Assembly: GCA_964576255.1 (NCBI GenBank)
Contig: CAZNUK010000001.1
Coordinates: 1 to 64,000 of the forward strand
Source of the DNA: Eshraghiella sp964576255
GTDB lineage: Bacteria > Bacillota > Clostridia > Lachnospirales > Lachnospiraceae
Direction: 5' to 3'
DNA length: 64,000 nucleotides
Shown: piece after piece, positions 1 through 8,248 of the stretch
Layout of the letters: the number at the start of each line of letters is the position of its first letter
Numbering within the stretch: the stretch's first letter is position 1
Translations under genes and position numbers: made by a program
The notes under the pieces: model-generated
The model's database searches: none
Seen by the model: the letters and a program-made list of their open reading frames with translations, nothing else
Told to the model about the DNA's origin: nothing

Positions 1-88
1 CGGCATTGGATGACGTGTGCATTATATGAAAAGTGTAATGCAGTCTGGTACATATAAAAAACAAGGGCACGTTGCGTATATTAATTAA

Positions 89-247
89 ATGATCGACTTT
101 GGTGGTATCGCCATATTACTGTTATGTATGGAAGATGAATCATCTCCGAAGTGTGCGGGGTTAAACACACTCACAGGCGAAAAGGTCTGTTTTACTGGTT
201 CTAAAAAGTTAATTGTTGAAACTGAACTTGTGAAGTTTCAACGCTGA
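89..247 (+). CDS. Small ORF of unknown function, 52 codons
   Basis: An ATG-initiated frame runs to a TGA at the end, preceded by an in-frame TAA. The translation has a short hydrophobic start (IAILLLC) and a middle stretch TGEKVCFTGSKK that vaguely recalls the first strand of BRCT-type domains. No convincing ribosome site is visible. It may be a relic of a larger gene cut by rearrangement at the edge of an accessory region, or noise. No function can be assigned. Confidence 0.2.
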   Translation: MIDFGGIAILLLCMEDESSPKCAGLNTLTGEKVCFTGSKKLIVETELVKFQR

Positions 248-313
248 AAGGGGGCAAGGGGGAAACCGCCAGAGTGTCCCCCCCTATTCTTTCTTTTGTT
301 TCTTTTCTTTCTA

Positions 314-355
314 AAAAACTGATTGGAGGGAATTCAAAAAATGAATGCCCTCCAA
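314..355 (-). terminator. Second hairpin with U-tract downstream of the toxin gene
   Basis: The arms TTGGAGGG and CCCTCCAA, extended by ATTC/GAAT, enclose an A-rich loop. On the minus strand the stem is followed by TCAGTTTTTT. It lies 3' of the first toxin terminator and may be a back-up terminator or belong to an unseen short transcript. Confidence 0.45.
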
Positions 356-430
356 CCCTTCAAAAATGAGACTGGAATAAATATTCCCTTCACACTTTCA
401 TATTATATGTACAATTTACAGTCTATATAC

Positions 431-463
431 AAAAACTGAGAGGAAGCCTTACGACTTCCTCTC
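431..463 (-). terminator. Terminator of the MazF-like gene
   Basis: A perfect 9-bp stem (GAGAGGAAG / CTTCCTCTC) with a short loop. On the minus strand it is followed by AGTTTTTG, about 130 bp after the toxin stop codon. No T-run follows on the plus strand. Confidence 0.6.
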
Positions 464-590
464 CTTCAAAAATAAATCTTACTGAGCTTTCGCTCCTTCA
501 CACTATCACTTTTCGTGACATCTCGGACAGAATAACAAAAATCATTCTATCTGTCAAGTCCATTTTATAATATTTTTTTGCAGAAATCAA

Positions 591-1112
591 CTAGAAAATG
601 TGGCATTTTTTGAGTGCATTGTTAATATCATTCAACACATCTCCTTTTACATTTCCCATTGATGCCTTAGTGTCTACTCTTTGAATACTTACATTTTGCA
701 ATTTAAGTACATTTGTCCAACGCACCATATTTCTAAAACCATAAACTTTTTCTACTTTTACGTGGTAATCTTTCTTTTCATTAGGTTCTTGAGAAGAAAG
801 GGGCACAACAAAAATACTGGAACCCGTTTTTCTTAATACTATTGCAGGATGACGTCCACCAAACTCATTTCCAATATTAAATCCAAACTCAATCCATACT
901 ACTGCACCACGTACTAATTTATCTTCCTTATCACATATAAAGGACGGCTCATCCATTACAAATTGTGTCTTTGTTGAAACCCACTGAAAATAATTATGAG
1001 TTCTTTTTCTTGCGTCATCGCTGTCCTTATTAGTTGATGAATACAGTTTATCAATTTGAGAGTTTAAATTTTCTTTGCTTTTGTTAAGTTCTTCTTGCGA
1101 AATAATCTTCAT
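591..1112 (-). CDS. PemK/MazF-family toxin-like protein with N-terminal extension
   Basis: 173 residues. The C-terminal part (from about residue 65) has the MazF/PemK pattern: RGAVVWIEFG, a central GGRHPAIVLRK, the strand IFVVPLSS, and VRWTNVLKLQNVS followed by an acidic helix. The family are sequence-specific mRNA endonucleases with an SH3-like fold. The first 60 residues are helical and charged, longer than in classical MazF (about 110 residues). The start was chosen at the ATG behind GGGAGGTGA, not at the upstream in-frame ATG 63 bases earlier. No antitoxin-like ORF lies next to it, so this is a solo toxin or a toxin with a remote or fused antitoxin. A good promoter (TTGAGA-N17-TACAAT) lies directly upstream. 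Confidence 0.75.
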   Translation of the reverse strand: MKIISQEELNKSKENLNSQIDKLYSSTNKDSDDARKRTHNYFQWVSTKTQFVMDEPSFICDKEDKLVRGAVVWIEFGFNIGNEFGGRHPAIVLRKTGSSIFVVPLSSQEPNEKKDYHVKVEKVYGFRNMVRWTNVLKLQNVSIQRVDTKASMGNVKGDVLNDINNALKKCHIF

Positions 1113-1146
1113 TCCAATCTCACCTCCCTTGTATACACGTAGACTG

Positions 1147-1175
1147 ATTGTATCACAAACATACGAATATCTCAA
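1147..1175 (-). promoter_or_regulatory. Promoter of the MazF-like gene
   Basis: Minus-strand TTGAGA, 17-bp spacer, TACAAT, placed 35 bp before the chosen start codon. This supports the shorter start, because the longer ORF would begin at its -35 box. Confidence 0.6.
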
Positions 1176-1204
1176 ACAAATTATAACATTATTTTACAAT
1201 ATAA

Positions 1205-1225
1205 GCAGGAGCTTAAAACTCCTGC
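1205..1225 (-). terminator. Hairpin after the OmpR-type regulator
   Basis: Perfect 7-bp stem GCAGGAG/CTCCTGC. It is followed on the minus strand by TTATATTGT, a weak U-tract. Probably terminates the kinase-regulator operon. Confidence 0.45.
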
Positions 1226-1263
1226 TTGCTTTCTATTAGTATTCAAAGCTTTTTATTATTTCC

Positions 1264-1950
1264 TTACACCTTAAAACGGTATCCTACGCCCCACAACGTC
1301 TCTATATATTGTGGGTTTGATGAATCATACTCTATCTGTTCACGTATCTTTTTAATGTGAACTGTTACCGTGGCAACATCTCCAATAGATTCCATTCCCC
1401 AAATTCGACCAAACAATTCATCTTTGGAAAATACTCGATTAGGATGTTCTGCAAGAAACAGCAGTAAATCAAACTGTTTGGAAGTAAGATTTTTCTCCTC
1501 GCCATTAACATAAATTCTTCTGGCATTCTTGTCAATTCTAAGACCACGTATATTAACTATATCGTTATCATTAACCGCTCCAAGAAGTCTTTCATATCTG
1601 GACAGATGCGCCTTAACTCTTGCCACCAGCTCGCTAGGGCTAAAAGGCTTCGTCATATAGTCATCCGCCCCAAGTCCCAGACCACGAATCTTATCAATAT
1701 CATCTTTTTTGGCAGATACCATAATAATCGGTGCATTCATAGTCTCGCGAATCTTTTTGCACAGCTCAAAACCATCCATCCCGGGAAGCATAATATCAAG
1801 AATATATAAGTCATATTTGTTTTGCTTGGCAAGCTCATATGCCTCCAATCCATTTCCTATGACGGTTACCTCAAACCTGCTTAGCTCAAGATAATCTTTC
1901 TCAAGCTCTGCTATGCTATTCTCATCTTCAACAATTAATATTCTGCTCAT
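1264..1950 (-). CDS. OmpR/PhoB-family response regulator
   Basis: 228 residues. The N-terminal receiver domain has the acidic pocket E8-D9, phospho-acceptor D52 in LYILDIMLPG and K101 in MTKPF. The C-terminal winged helix (about 130-228) ends with the usual WGVGYRF. The start was set at MSRILIVED behind GAAGGAGATG; the ORF extends 11 codons further upstream without a ribosome site. It is the cytoplasmic DNA-binding partner of the kinase encoded just upstream, about 100 bp away. Target genes cannot be told from the window. Confidence 0.9.
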   Translation of the reverse strand: MSRILIVEDENSIAELEKDYLELSRFEVTVIGNGLEAYELAKQNKYDLYILDIMLPGMDGFELCKKIRETMNAPIIMVSAKKDDIDKIRGLGLGADDYMTKPFSPSELVARVKAHLSRYERLLGAVNDNDIVNIRGLRIDKNARRIYVNGEEKNLTSKQFDLLLFLAEHPNRVFSKDELFGRIWGMESIGDVATVTVHIKKIREQIEYDSSNPQYIETLWGVGYRFKV

Positions 1951-2047
1951 ACAATCATCTCCTTCTTTATGAAGCACCGCCATTTTAAAATGCTTCGAAT
2001 TAAAGCGGTGCGAGTAATCGATTTACTTCGCGAATCCATTACATTAA

Positions 2048-3532
2048 TTAATTCAATCTTTCAACCGGTGGTGCTGTTGGAAGAAATTTATCCAAAACAA
2101 TATGCATTGTAGTTCCTTCTCCCACCGTACTCTCGACCCACACAGTTCCTTTATGGTCATATATAATCTTTTTAACGATTGATAACCCGATACCACTTCC
2201 CACGTTACTTCTGGCAGCGTCAGCCCTGTAAAATCTATCAAATATAAACGGCAGATCTTCGGCTTCAATTCCGGAGCCATTATCAGATATATCAATGCCA
2301 AACTGTTCTCCCATATCCTTTAAAAACACCTTAATAGTTCCATTTTCATGATTCATATACTTAACGGAATTGCTGATTATATTATTGATAACTCTCTTAA
2401 ACTGCTCCGCATCCGCAATAAAAATCACACTTTCCGGCAGGCTGCTCTCGTATACAAGCTCAATTCCCAGAGAAGCCAGCTCCAGCTCACATTCCTCTAT
2501 ACATCCATCAAAATATTCCTTAACATTCAAACGTGAAAAATCATATACCATCCTATTCGAATCAATCTTGGAATAAAATGTAAGCTCATTAATTAGTTTA
2601 TCCATATCGCACGCCTTGTTATATATGGTACGGACATACTTATCCAATTTCTCCTTGTCAGTAACAACACCATCCAAAATCCCCTCTGCATAACCCTTAA
2701 TAGCGGTTATTGGAGTCTTAAGGTCATGGGAAATGTTACTGATTAATTCTCTGTTTTCTTCATCAACCTGAATTTTCTCCTCTGCGTTCTCCTTAAGTCG
2801 GACCCTCATAGTATCGAAATCCCTACACAAATCTGAAATCTCATCCTTACCCTTTGCTTCAACTTCAAAATCCAAATTGCCATTGGTAATATTATGGGTT
2901 GCTACTCTGAGTTCATCAATAGGCTCAACCACAGTCTTATATATCCAGCTTATACATATTCCACTTGTAATGACCAAAATAACAATTATGGCAATAGCAC
3001 CATCATACAACAGCTTCTGTATCTGCGGAATAACTTTTTTAATCATCATGACCACATATGCTGTTCCCGCTTCTCCGTCTTCAGAAACATATTTGACATT
3101 ACTAACCAGTACGCCCTTCTCTCCGATATAAATACTACTGTCCCCTGAAAAGCTTTCACCCTCCAGAAGCTTAGCTATCTGGGCACCATCCTCATCTCCC
3201 GAATACTTACACTTTCCCTCCTCTATCACAAGCAAATATGCATTACGCCTGGTAAGCTCATCATTAATCTCATTCAAATAGTCTTCATTATCGAAATCTT
3301 CCGGACTATCCGTTGCCGATATTACAAGCTTATTATATTCACTTTCACAAATCTGGGAAATCAAGGCTACCGGATTGGTAAAAACCATATATGAGGTATC
3401 CTCTGTATTGTACTGACTTTCAATATTATACAATGACACATGTATAATTCCCAACACGGCCGCAAAAAACAAAACCACCGGCACAATAATTAATATACAA
3501 AATGAAATACGCATTTTGGTAGACAGTTTCAT
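2048..3532 (-). CDS. HAMP-domain sensor histidine kinase
   Basis: 494 residues. One membrane helix at about 8-30, an extracytoplasmic sensor region 31-175, a second helix 176-197, HAMP domain about 198-250, then the dimerisation domain with phospho-acceptor H269 in SNISHDLKTP. The ATPase core has an N box (N384/N388), the G1 motif DISDNGSG (417 region), FDRFYRAD and GSGIGLSIV. All catalytic motifs are intact. The ligand of the sensor domain is unknown. It is co-transcribed with the OmpR-type regulator that follows; a long hairpin separates it from metK. Confidence 0.9.
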   Translation of the reverse strand: MKLSTKMRISFCILIIVPVVLFFAAVLGIIHVSLYNIESQYNTEDTSYMVFTNPVALISQICESEYNKLVISATDSPEDFDNEDYLNEINDELTRRNAYLLVIEEGKCKYSGDEDGAQIAKLLEGESFSGDSSIYIGEKGVLVSNVKYVSEDGEAGTAYVVMMIKKVIPQIQKLLYDGAIAIIVILVITSGICISWIYKTVVEPIDELRVATHNITNGNLDFEVEAKGKDEISDLCRDFDTMRVRLKENAEEKIQVDEENRELISNISHDLKTPITAIKGYAEGILDGVVTDKEKLDKYVRTIYNKACDMDKLINELTFYSKIDSNRMVYDFSRLNVKEYFDGCIEECELELASLGIELVYESSLPESVIFIADAEQFKRVINNIISNSVKYMNHENGTIKVFLKDMGEQFGIDISDNGSGIEAEDLPFIFDRFYRADAARSNVGSGIGLSIVKKIIYDHKGTVWVESTVGEGTTMHIVLDKFLPTAPPVERLN

Positions 3533-3607
3533 AATAATCTCCTATTAAATAGCCAAGCGTAGTGTTTTATTATATAGGAAAATCCAACTAACTTCCCAAT
3601 ACAATAG

Positions 3608-3640
3608 AAATAAGTCCGGAACATACTCCGAACTTATTTT
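3608..3640. terminator. Hairpin between metK and the kinase operon
   Basis: AAATAAGT(c)CGGA pairs with TCCG(a)ACTTATTT around a 5-6 nt loop. The U-tract is poor in both directions, so this is a likely but not certain terminator for metK on the minus strand. Confidence 0.45.
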
Positions 3641-3695
3641 AACACAACTGCTTTTCAAAAAGAAATTAAACATCTATAAAATATTTATTAAATTA

Positions 3696-4874
3696 TTATA
3701 AACTCGCCTTTAAAGCGTCTACTTTATCAAGTTTTTCCCATGGAAGGTCCAAATCAAGACGTCCAAAATGACCATATGCAGCGGTCTGCTTATAAATTGG
3801 TCTTCTTAAGTCAAGCATCTTAATGATTCCTGCCGGTCTGAGATCAAAATTCTTTCTTACGAGCTCAACAAGCTCAACATCTTTTAATACGCCAGTTCCG
3901 TAGGTCTCAATATTAATTGATGTAGGCTGTGCCACACCAATTGCATAAGAAAGCTGAATCTCGCAACGCTTTGCAAGTCCTGCTGCTACAATATTTTTAG
4001 CAACATATCTTGCTGCATATGCTGCTGAACGGTCAACCTTGGTACAGTCCTTTCCTGAGAAAGCTCCACCACCATGACGAGCAACACCACCATATGTATC
4101 AACAATAATCTTACGTCCCGTTAAACCAGAATCACCATTAGGTCCTCCAATTACAAAACGTCCTGTAGGATTAATATAAATCTTGGTGTTATCATCAACC
4201 ATAGAAGGGTCGACAATTGCATCAATTACATATTTTCTGATATCCGTATGAATCTGCTCCTGTGTAACCTCCGGCGCATGCTGTGAAGACACAACAATTG
4301 CATCCAGTCTTACAGGAACCTTGTTCTCATCATATTCCACAGTAACCTGAGTCTTACCATCCGGTCTTAAATATGGCAAAGTGCCATCCTTACGAACCTT
4401 AGTAAGCTGCTTGGAAAGCTTCTGGGCAAGTGCAGCTGAATATGGCATATATTCCTCTGTCTCATCTGTTGCATAACCAAACATCATGCCCTGGTCACCT
4501 GCACCAATATCATCAGGGTCAGATTCACCTTTTTTGGATTCAAGGGCCTGATCAACACCCAGTGCAATATCTGCTGACTGCTTATCAAGGGCAATCATAA
4601 CACCACAGGTATTTCCATCAAATCCCTTCTCGGAGCTGTCATATCCGATTTCAACAACTGTATCTCTGACAATTTTACTAATATCAACATTAGCTTTAGT
4701 TGTAATTTCACCCATAACAATTACAAAACCGGTATTGGTAAGAGTCTCACATGCAACTCTTGAATATGGGTCCTGCTCATACATAGCATCTAATACGGCA
4801 TCCGAAATCTGGTCACAGATTTTGTCTGGATGTCCTTCAGTAACTGATTCTGAAGTAAAAAGTATTTTTTCCAT
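3696..4874 (-). CDS. metK: S-adenosylmethionine synthetase
   Basis: 392 residues, the usual length. It makes S-adenosylmethionine from methionine and ATP in the cytosol, supplying methyl groups and polyamine synthesis. Family motifs seen: FTSESVTEGHPDKICDQ at the N terminus, GAGDQGMMFGYAT in the middle, and the GGGAFSGKD signature. It is monocistronic, with its own promoter and a SAM-I riboswitch plus terminator upstream, so expression falls when SAM is plentiful. The potD-like gene ends immediately upstream of the promoter. Confidence 0.97.
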   Translation of the reverse strand: MEKILFTSESVTEGHPDKICDQISDAVLDAMYEQDPYSRVACETLTNTGFVIVMGEITTKANVDISKIVRDTVVEIGYDSSEKGFDGNTCGVMIALDKQSADIALGVDQALESKKGESDPDDIGAGDQGMMFGYATDETEEYMPYSAALAQKLSKQLTKVRKDGTLPYLRPDGKTQVTVEYDENKVPVRLDAIVVSSQHAPEVTQEQIHTDIRKYVIDAIVDPSMVDDNTKIYINPTGRFVIGGPNGDSGLTGRKIIVDTYGGVARHGGGAFSGKDCTKVDRSAAYAARYVAKNIVAAGLAKRCEIQLSYAIGVAQPTSINIETYGTGVLKDVELVELVRKNFDLRPAGIIKMLDLRRPIYKQTAAYGHFGRLDLDLPWEKLDKVDALKASL

Positions 4875-4902
4875 AAATTCCTCCTTAAGTTTTACATCAA
4901 AC

Positions 4903-4938
4903 TAAAAAATCAGGTCCATATAAGCCAATGGACCTGAT
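4903..4938 (-). terminator. Riboswitch expression-platform terminator for metK
   Basis: Perfect 10-bp stem ATCAGGTCCA/TGGACCTGAT followed on the minus strand by TTTTTTAG. It sits between the SAM aptamer and the metK ribosome site and is the off-state terminator of the switch. Confidence 0.85.
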
Positions 4939-4959
4939 AACCTTGTTAAATCAAATCCA

Positions 4960-5053
4960 CTTATTGTTCGAATTTCGCTCAGGTTGGCACCTTCCTCCAA
5001 GAGGGGTTGCCGTGACTTCACAGATCCTATGTATCTCCATCACTCTGAATAAG
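4960..5053 (-). promoter_or_regulatory. SAM-I (S-box) riboswitch aptamer
   Basis: On the minus strand it opens with CTTATTCAGAG and closes with GAACAATAAG, so the terminal P1 helix is CTTAT/ATAAG. Between them are the conserved S-box blocks GATGGAG, GTCACGGCAACC and GGAAGGTGCCAA. Spacing and order match the SAM-I family, and the downstream gene is metK, a standard target. Binding of SAM should stabilise the aptamer and let the terminator form. Confidence 0.93.
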
Positions 5054-5085
5054 CGGTAAATTGTTATATGAACTTTTACGAGATA

Positions 5086-5114
5086 ATTCTATCTCTAAAT
5101 ATTACTTTAGTCAA
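5086..5114 (-). promoter_or_regulatory. Promoter of the metK riboswitch transcript
   Basis: Minus-strand TTGACT, 17-bp spacer, TAGAAT, about 30 bp before the first aptamer helix. The -35 box lies 6 bp after the potD-like stop codon. Confidence 0.75.
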
Positions 5115-5119
5115 TAGCC

Positions 5120-6655
5120 TTATTCAACTCTCCTGTAACCATTCTTCATTTTTTTAACAAAAATTTTGTCACGAAGAAGGAAAAGAGTAAGAAGAAGTCC
5201 TACCGACACCACAACTGATATCACTACAACCCAGGTTCTCGCAGCAATCTGACTAAGATTAAAGCATCTCACATTAATCCACATCTGGTTAATATTGGCA
5301 CTTTCCTCATCATCAAAATTAAGCATTACTGCACTTCTGTTAATCTCCTCCACAGAAGGATACTGAGCCGCTAACTGCCTTCTTGCCTGCTCCTCATATG
5401 TAATCAGCACGTAGTCCTCTGATTCATTATCTCCGGCAAAAAAATAACCAAGATTATACTCTATTGTATCTTCGCCCTCTTCCTCTGCTCCATAACACCA
5501 GTCAACATATTCATATACCAAAGAGCTATCACCACCTGCAATTGCAGATGTATAACCAATATAGTACATATTTCTAACTGCTGACTCCGGCATGGACATA
5601 TAATTAATAAAGGCTTCAGCAGCATGCTGTTTATTGGCATCTTCTTCAATTCCTGCTTTAAGCATTACCCATCCGTCAAACCACAGATTGGTACATTCCT
5701 TAGGAACTGCCCACTCCAGATACACTCCATCTTCCTCTGCCTGGTCAAGGGTGTATACCGCATCCCCGGACCACTGAAGATTAGCAACAACCTTTCTTGT
5801 TACCATATCCGCTTTACCACTGTCCGTTTCAAAAGAATATACGTTACCCTTAATTTCCTTAAGGAGACTTTCTGCCTGATTAATTGTATCCATATCCACT
5901 TTATTCATAAGAGCGGATAAATTCTGGCTGTAATCCGGGTCATTAATAAACTCCTCACTCGTAAGAGTATCTCTAAATAAAATTCCCAGGGTCGGGAAAT
6001 ATGCATCCCTTACATTATCCTTAATAGTAACCCTGCAGCTGTAGTCCTTATTATTAAGCACGCTCCATGTAGCTGCTTCTTCATAGGTTATTTCCTCTGG
6101 ATTATATACAACTCCGGTAATTCCCCACATATAGCAGGCAGCATATTTACTCCACGCCTCACCATCAATTCGGTTATTTTCAAAGGTGTCCCATATATAA
6201 GGCGATACACCTTTTACATAGTAATTTTCCTCAATTGTGGCATCAAAAAAATCTTCTGACAGTGGATGAAGGGCATCCTCATCCATAAGCTTCATAATCA
6301 TATAATCCGAAGGACATACCAAATCATATACGTCACCAAGAGTTAGCTGGCTGTACAAATCCTCATTTGTACCAAAAGTAGAATACTCAACCCTTACTTT
6401 TTTACCATAGGTCTTATAATACCAAATCTCAAAGTCGTCGATTATGCTGTTAACACCTATTACATCGCCACTTTCAAGCTCTATTAACTCATCATCATCC
6501 CAATCTCCAAGGTCAATATATTCTTCCCAGTTGCTGACTCTGAGAACGATTTCCTCTTCATTTGCTTTAACGGTCTTCACTGGAATACACAAAATTCCCA
6601 TAACCATTGACAAAGCCATTAGCATAGTTGTAATTCTATAATTTGCTTTTTTCAA
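5120..6655 (-). CDS. potD: Spermidine/putrescine-binding protein, membrane anchored
   Basis: 511 residues. Extracellular solute-binding protein of the polyamine ABC importer. The first 31 residues form a signal peptide (ending around VKA). The mature part has the PotD-like pattern, for example LRVSNWEEYIDLG at the start, PSDYMIMKL, WGITGVVYNP and LQWSGDAVYTL. Unusually there is no lipobox; instead a C-terminal membrane helix (about 470-495) with a basic tail should anchor it. It is therefore longer than classical PotD (about 350). The start codon is TTG, placed by AAGGAGGT eight bases upstream, and it overlaps the end of potC by 20 bp, so the two are translationally coupled. Confidence 0.88.
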   Translation of the reverse strand: MKKANYRITTMLMALSMVMGILCIPVKTVKANEEEIVLRVSNWEEYIDLGDWDDDELIELESGDVIGVNSIIDDFEIWYYKTYGKKVRVEYSTFGTNEDLYSQLTLGDVYDLVCPSDYMIMKLMDEDALHPLSEDFFDATIEENYYVKGVSPYIWDTFENNRIDGEAWSKYAACYMWGITGVVYNPEEITYEEAATWSVLNNKDYSCRVTIKDNVRDAYFPTLGILFRDTLTSEEFINDPDYSQNLSALMNKVDMDTINQAESLLKEIKGNVYSFETDSGKADMVTRKVVANLQWSGDAVYTLDQAEEDGVYLEWAVPKECTNLWFDGWVMLKAGIEEDANKQHAAEAFINYMSMPESAVRNMYYIGYTSAIAGGDSSLVYEYVDWCYGAEEEGEDTIEYNLGYFFAGDNESEDYVLITYEEQARRQLAAQYPSVEEINRSAVMLNFDDEESANINQMWINVRCFNLSQIAARTWVVVISVVVSVGLLLTLFLLRDKIFVKKMKNGYRRVE

Positions 6656-7448
6656 GTGTTCCTACCTCCTTCTTTGAAGTGATAAGATTACTTACTAATA
6701 CAAAACCAACCACCAGCACAAAGATCAGTGTGGACAATGCCCATAACGCTGTTTTGATATCTGTCTGAGAGCCCTTTGTGGCATTAAAAACATAGGTGCT
6801 TATAGTATCAAAGGTTGAAGGCTTTGTATATGTGGAAATAAAATAATCGTCCAATGACAGGGTTATTGCCATTAAAAATCCTGATGCTATACCCGGCACA
6901 ATCTGCGGAATAACCACCTTAAACAATGCCTGTATAGGACTTGCTCCCAAATCCAATGCCGCTTCATACAAACTATTATTCATCTGCTTAAGTTTAGGCA
7001 TTACGGATAAAAACACAAATGGTGCTGACATCACAACATGGCCCGCAACTAGAGGAATGTATGTATCTTTTTTAATTCCTAATACAACAATCAGCAAAAC
7101 ACAGATTGAAAATCCCGTTACTACATCTGCATTAATTACCGGCACCTGATTCATAATAGTAACCGCATTTCTTGCGCCCTTTCTGGAATAAAAGGCCCCA
7201 ATTGCTCCAACTGTGCCAAGAATCGTTGCAATCGTAGCAGAACCAAATGCCAGAAGGAAGGTTCCGCCAATCATATCCAACAGTTCCGGTGTAGTGAATA
7301 AAGTCACATAATTATCCAATGAAAAATTTCCGGTGGTTCCAATGGTAGGCGTGTCCGTAAAGCTGTATACTGCCAAAATAAGAATAGGCAGATACATAAA
7401 CATCAACACAAGGGCAAGCCACGCAGTACTAAAAATCTTCTTAATCAT
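6636..7448 (-). CDS. potC: Polyamine ABC transporter permease PotC
   Basis: 270 residues with about six membrane helices. The ABC-importer EAA loop is visible as EAALDLGASPIQALFKVVIP. It forms the membrane channel with PotB, driven by PotA. It overlaps potB by four bases (ATGA) and potD by 20, the tight packing of one operon. Confidence 0.93.
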   Translation of the reverse strand: MIKKIFSTAWLALVLMFMYLPILILAVYSFTDTPTIGTTGNFSLDNYVTLFTTPELLDMIGGTFLLAFGSATIATILGTVGAIGAFYSRKGARNAVTIMNQVPVINADVVTGFSICVLLIVVLGIKKDTYIPLVAGHVVMSAPFVFLSVMPKLKQMNNSLYEAALDLGASPIQALFKVVIPQIVPGIASGFLMAITLSLDDYFISTYTKPSTFDTISTYVFNATKGSQTDIKTALWALSTLIFVLVVGFVLVSNLITSKKEVGTLEKSKL

Positions 7449-8236
7449 AATACCGCCCCCCTGTTTTCATTATCATCTGCAAACCCGTTTGTAAGCCAGG
7501 TCACGATAAAAATAATAATCAGCAGAATAATAGCAATCATCGAACCACTATTCCAGTTATACGCGTGGAAATAGCTTCCGATAAGGCTACCCATAATATA
7601 TGTACTGTTATATAACATATCAAGAACCACATAATTGGTCATTGCCGGAAGAAAAACCATAGTAACACCACTGATTATGCCCGGCACTGAAAGTGGAAGG
7701 GTCACTCTTATAAAGGTCTCCACTTCATTTGCTCCCAAATCTCTTGATGCCTCCAAAAGACTGCCATCAAGCTTTTCAAGAGCATTATAAATCGGCAATA
7801 TCATAAACGGAAGGAAGTCATAAGTCATACCTATAACCGTATTAAGAAACGGATAATATGCCAAATTGCCTTCAATTACCGTAAGCACTTCCTTCAATGC
7901 AGCAATTCGTAATGTAAAATTAACCCACATAGGAACAATGAACAGTAATAAAAGTACTGCTTTTCTTTTGAGATGACTTCTGGCAAGAATATATGCCACT
8001 GGGTACGCCAGCAGAAGACACGTAACTGTGGTAGTCAGTGCCACCGCAAGACTATAGCACAAAGTTCCTATTGTATTTTCACTTGTAAAAAACCCCAAAA
8101 AATTTTCCAGTGTAAATTTACCCTGTCCATTGGTAAACGCATAATACAGCACTACCAAAAGCGGTGCAATTACAAAACATATAAGAAAGACCGCATATGG
8201 TATGCACAGCTGTTTACGTGAAAAACGTAGTTTCAT
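7445..8236 (-). CDS. potB: Polyamine ABC transporter permease PotB
   Basis: 263 residues, about six membrane helices, with the EAA loop EASRDLGANEVETFIRVTLP. Partner of PotC in the polyamine importer. The start follows AAAGGAGGA. Only 12 bp separate it from the upstream potA stop. Confidence 0.93.
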   Translation of the reverse strand: MKLRFSRKQLCIPYAVFLICFVIAPLLVVLYYAFTNGQGKFTLENFLGFFTSENTIGTLCYSLAVALTTTVTCLLLAYPVAYILARSHLKRKAVLLLLFIVPMWVNFTLRIAALKEVLTVIEGNLAYYPFLNTVIGMTYDFLPFMILPIYNALEKLDGSLLEASRDLGANEVETFIRVTLPLSVPGIISGVTMVFLPAMTNYVVLDMLYNSTYIMGSLIGSYFHAYNWNSGSMIAIILLIIIFIVTWLTNGFADDNENRGAVL

Positions 8237-8248
8237 ACGAGTCCTCCT

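Larger units (their letters stand above)
248..590. other. Intergenic region with two hairpins
   Basis: No credible gene. It holds a C-rich tract near 270-290, two hairpins that act as terminators when read on the minus strand (listed separately), and AT-rich sequence up to the toxin stop codon. Confidence 0.5.

Noticed and set aside
1264..3532. WalR-WalK as identity of the OmpR-type pair
   Set aside because: The kinase lacks a PAS domain and the yyc neighbours are absent; identity left open.
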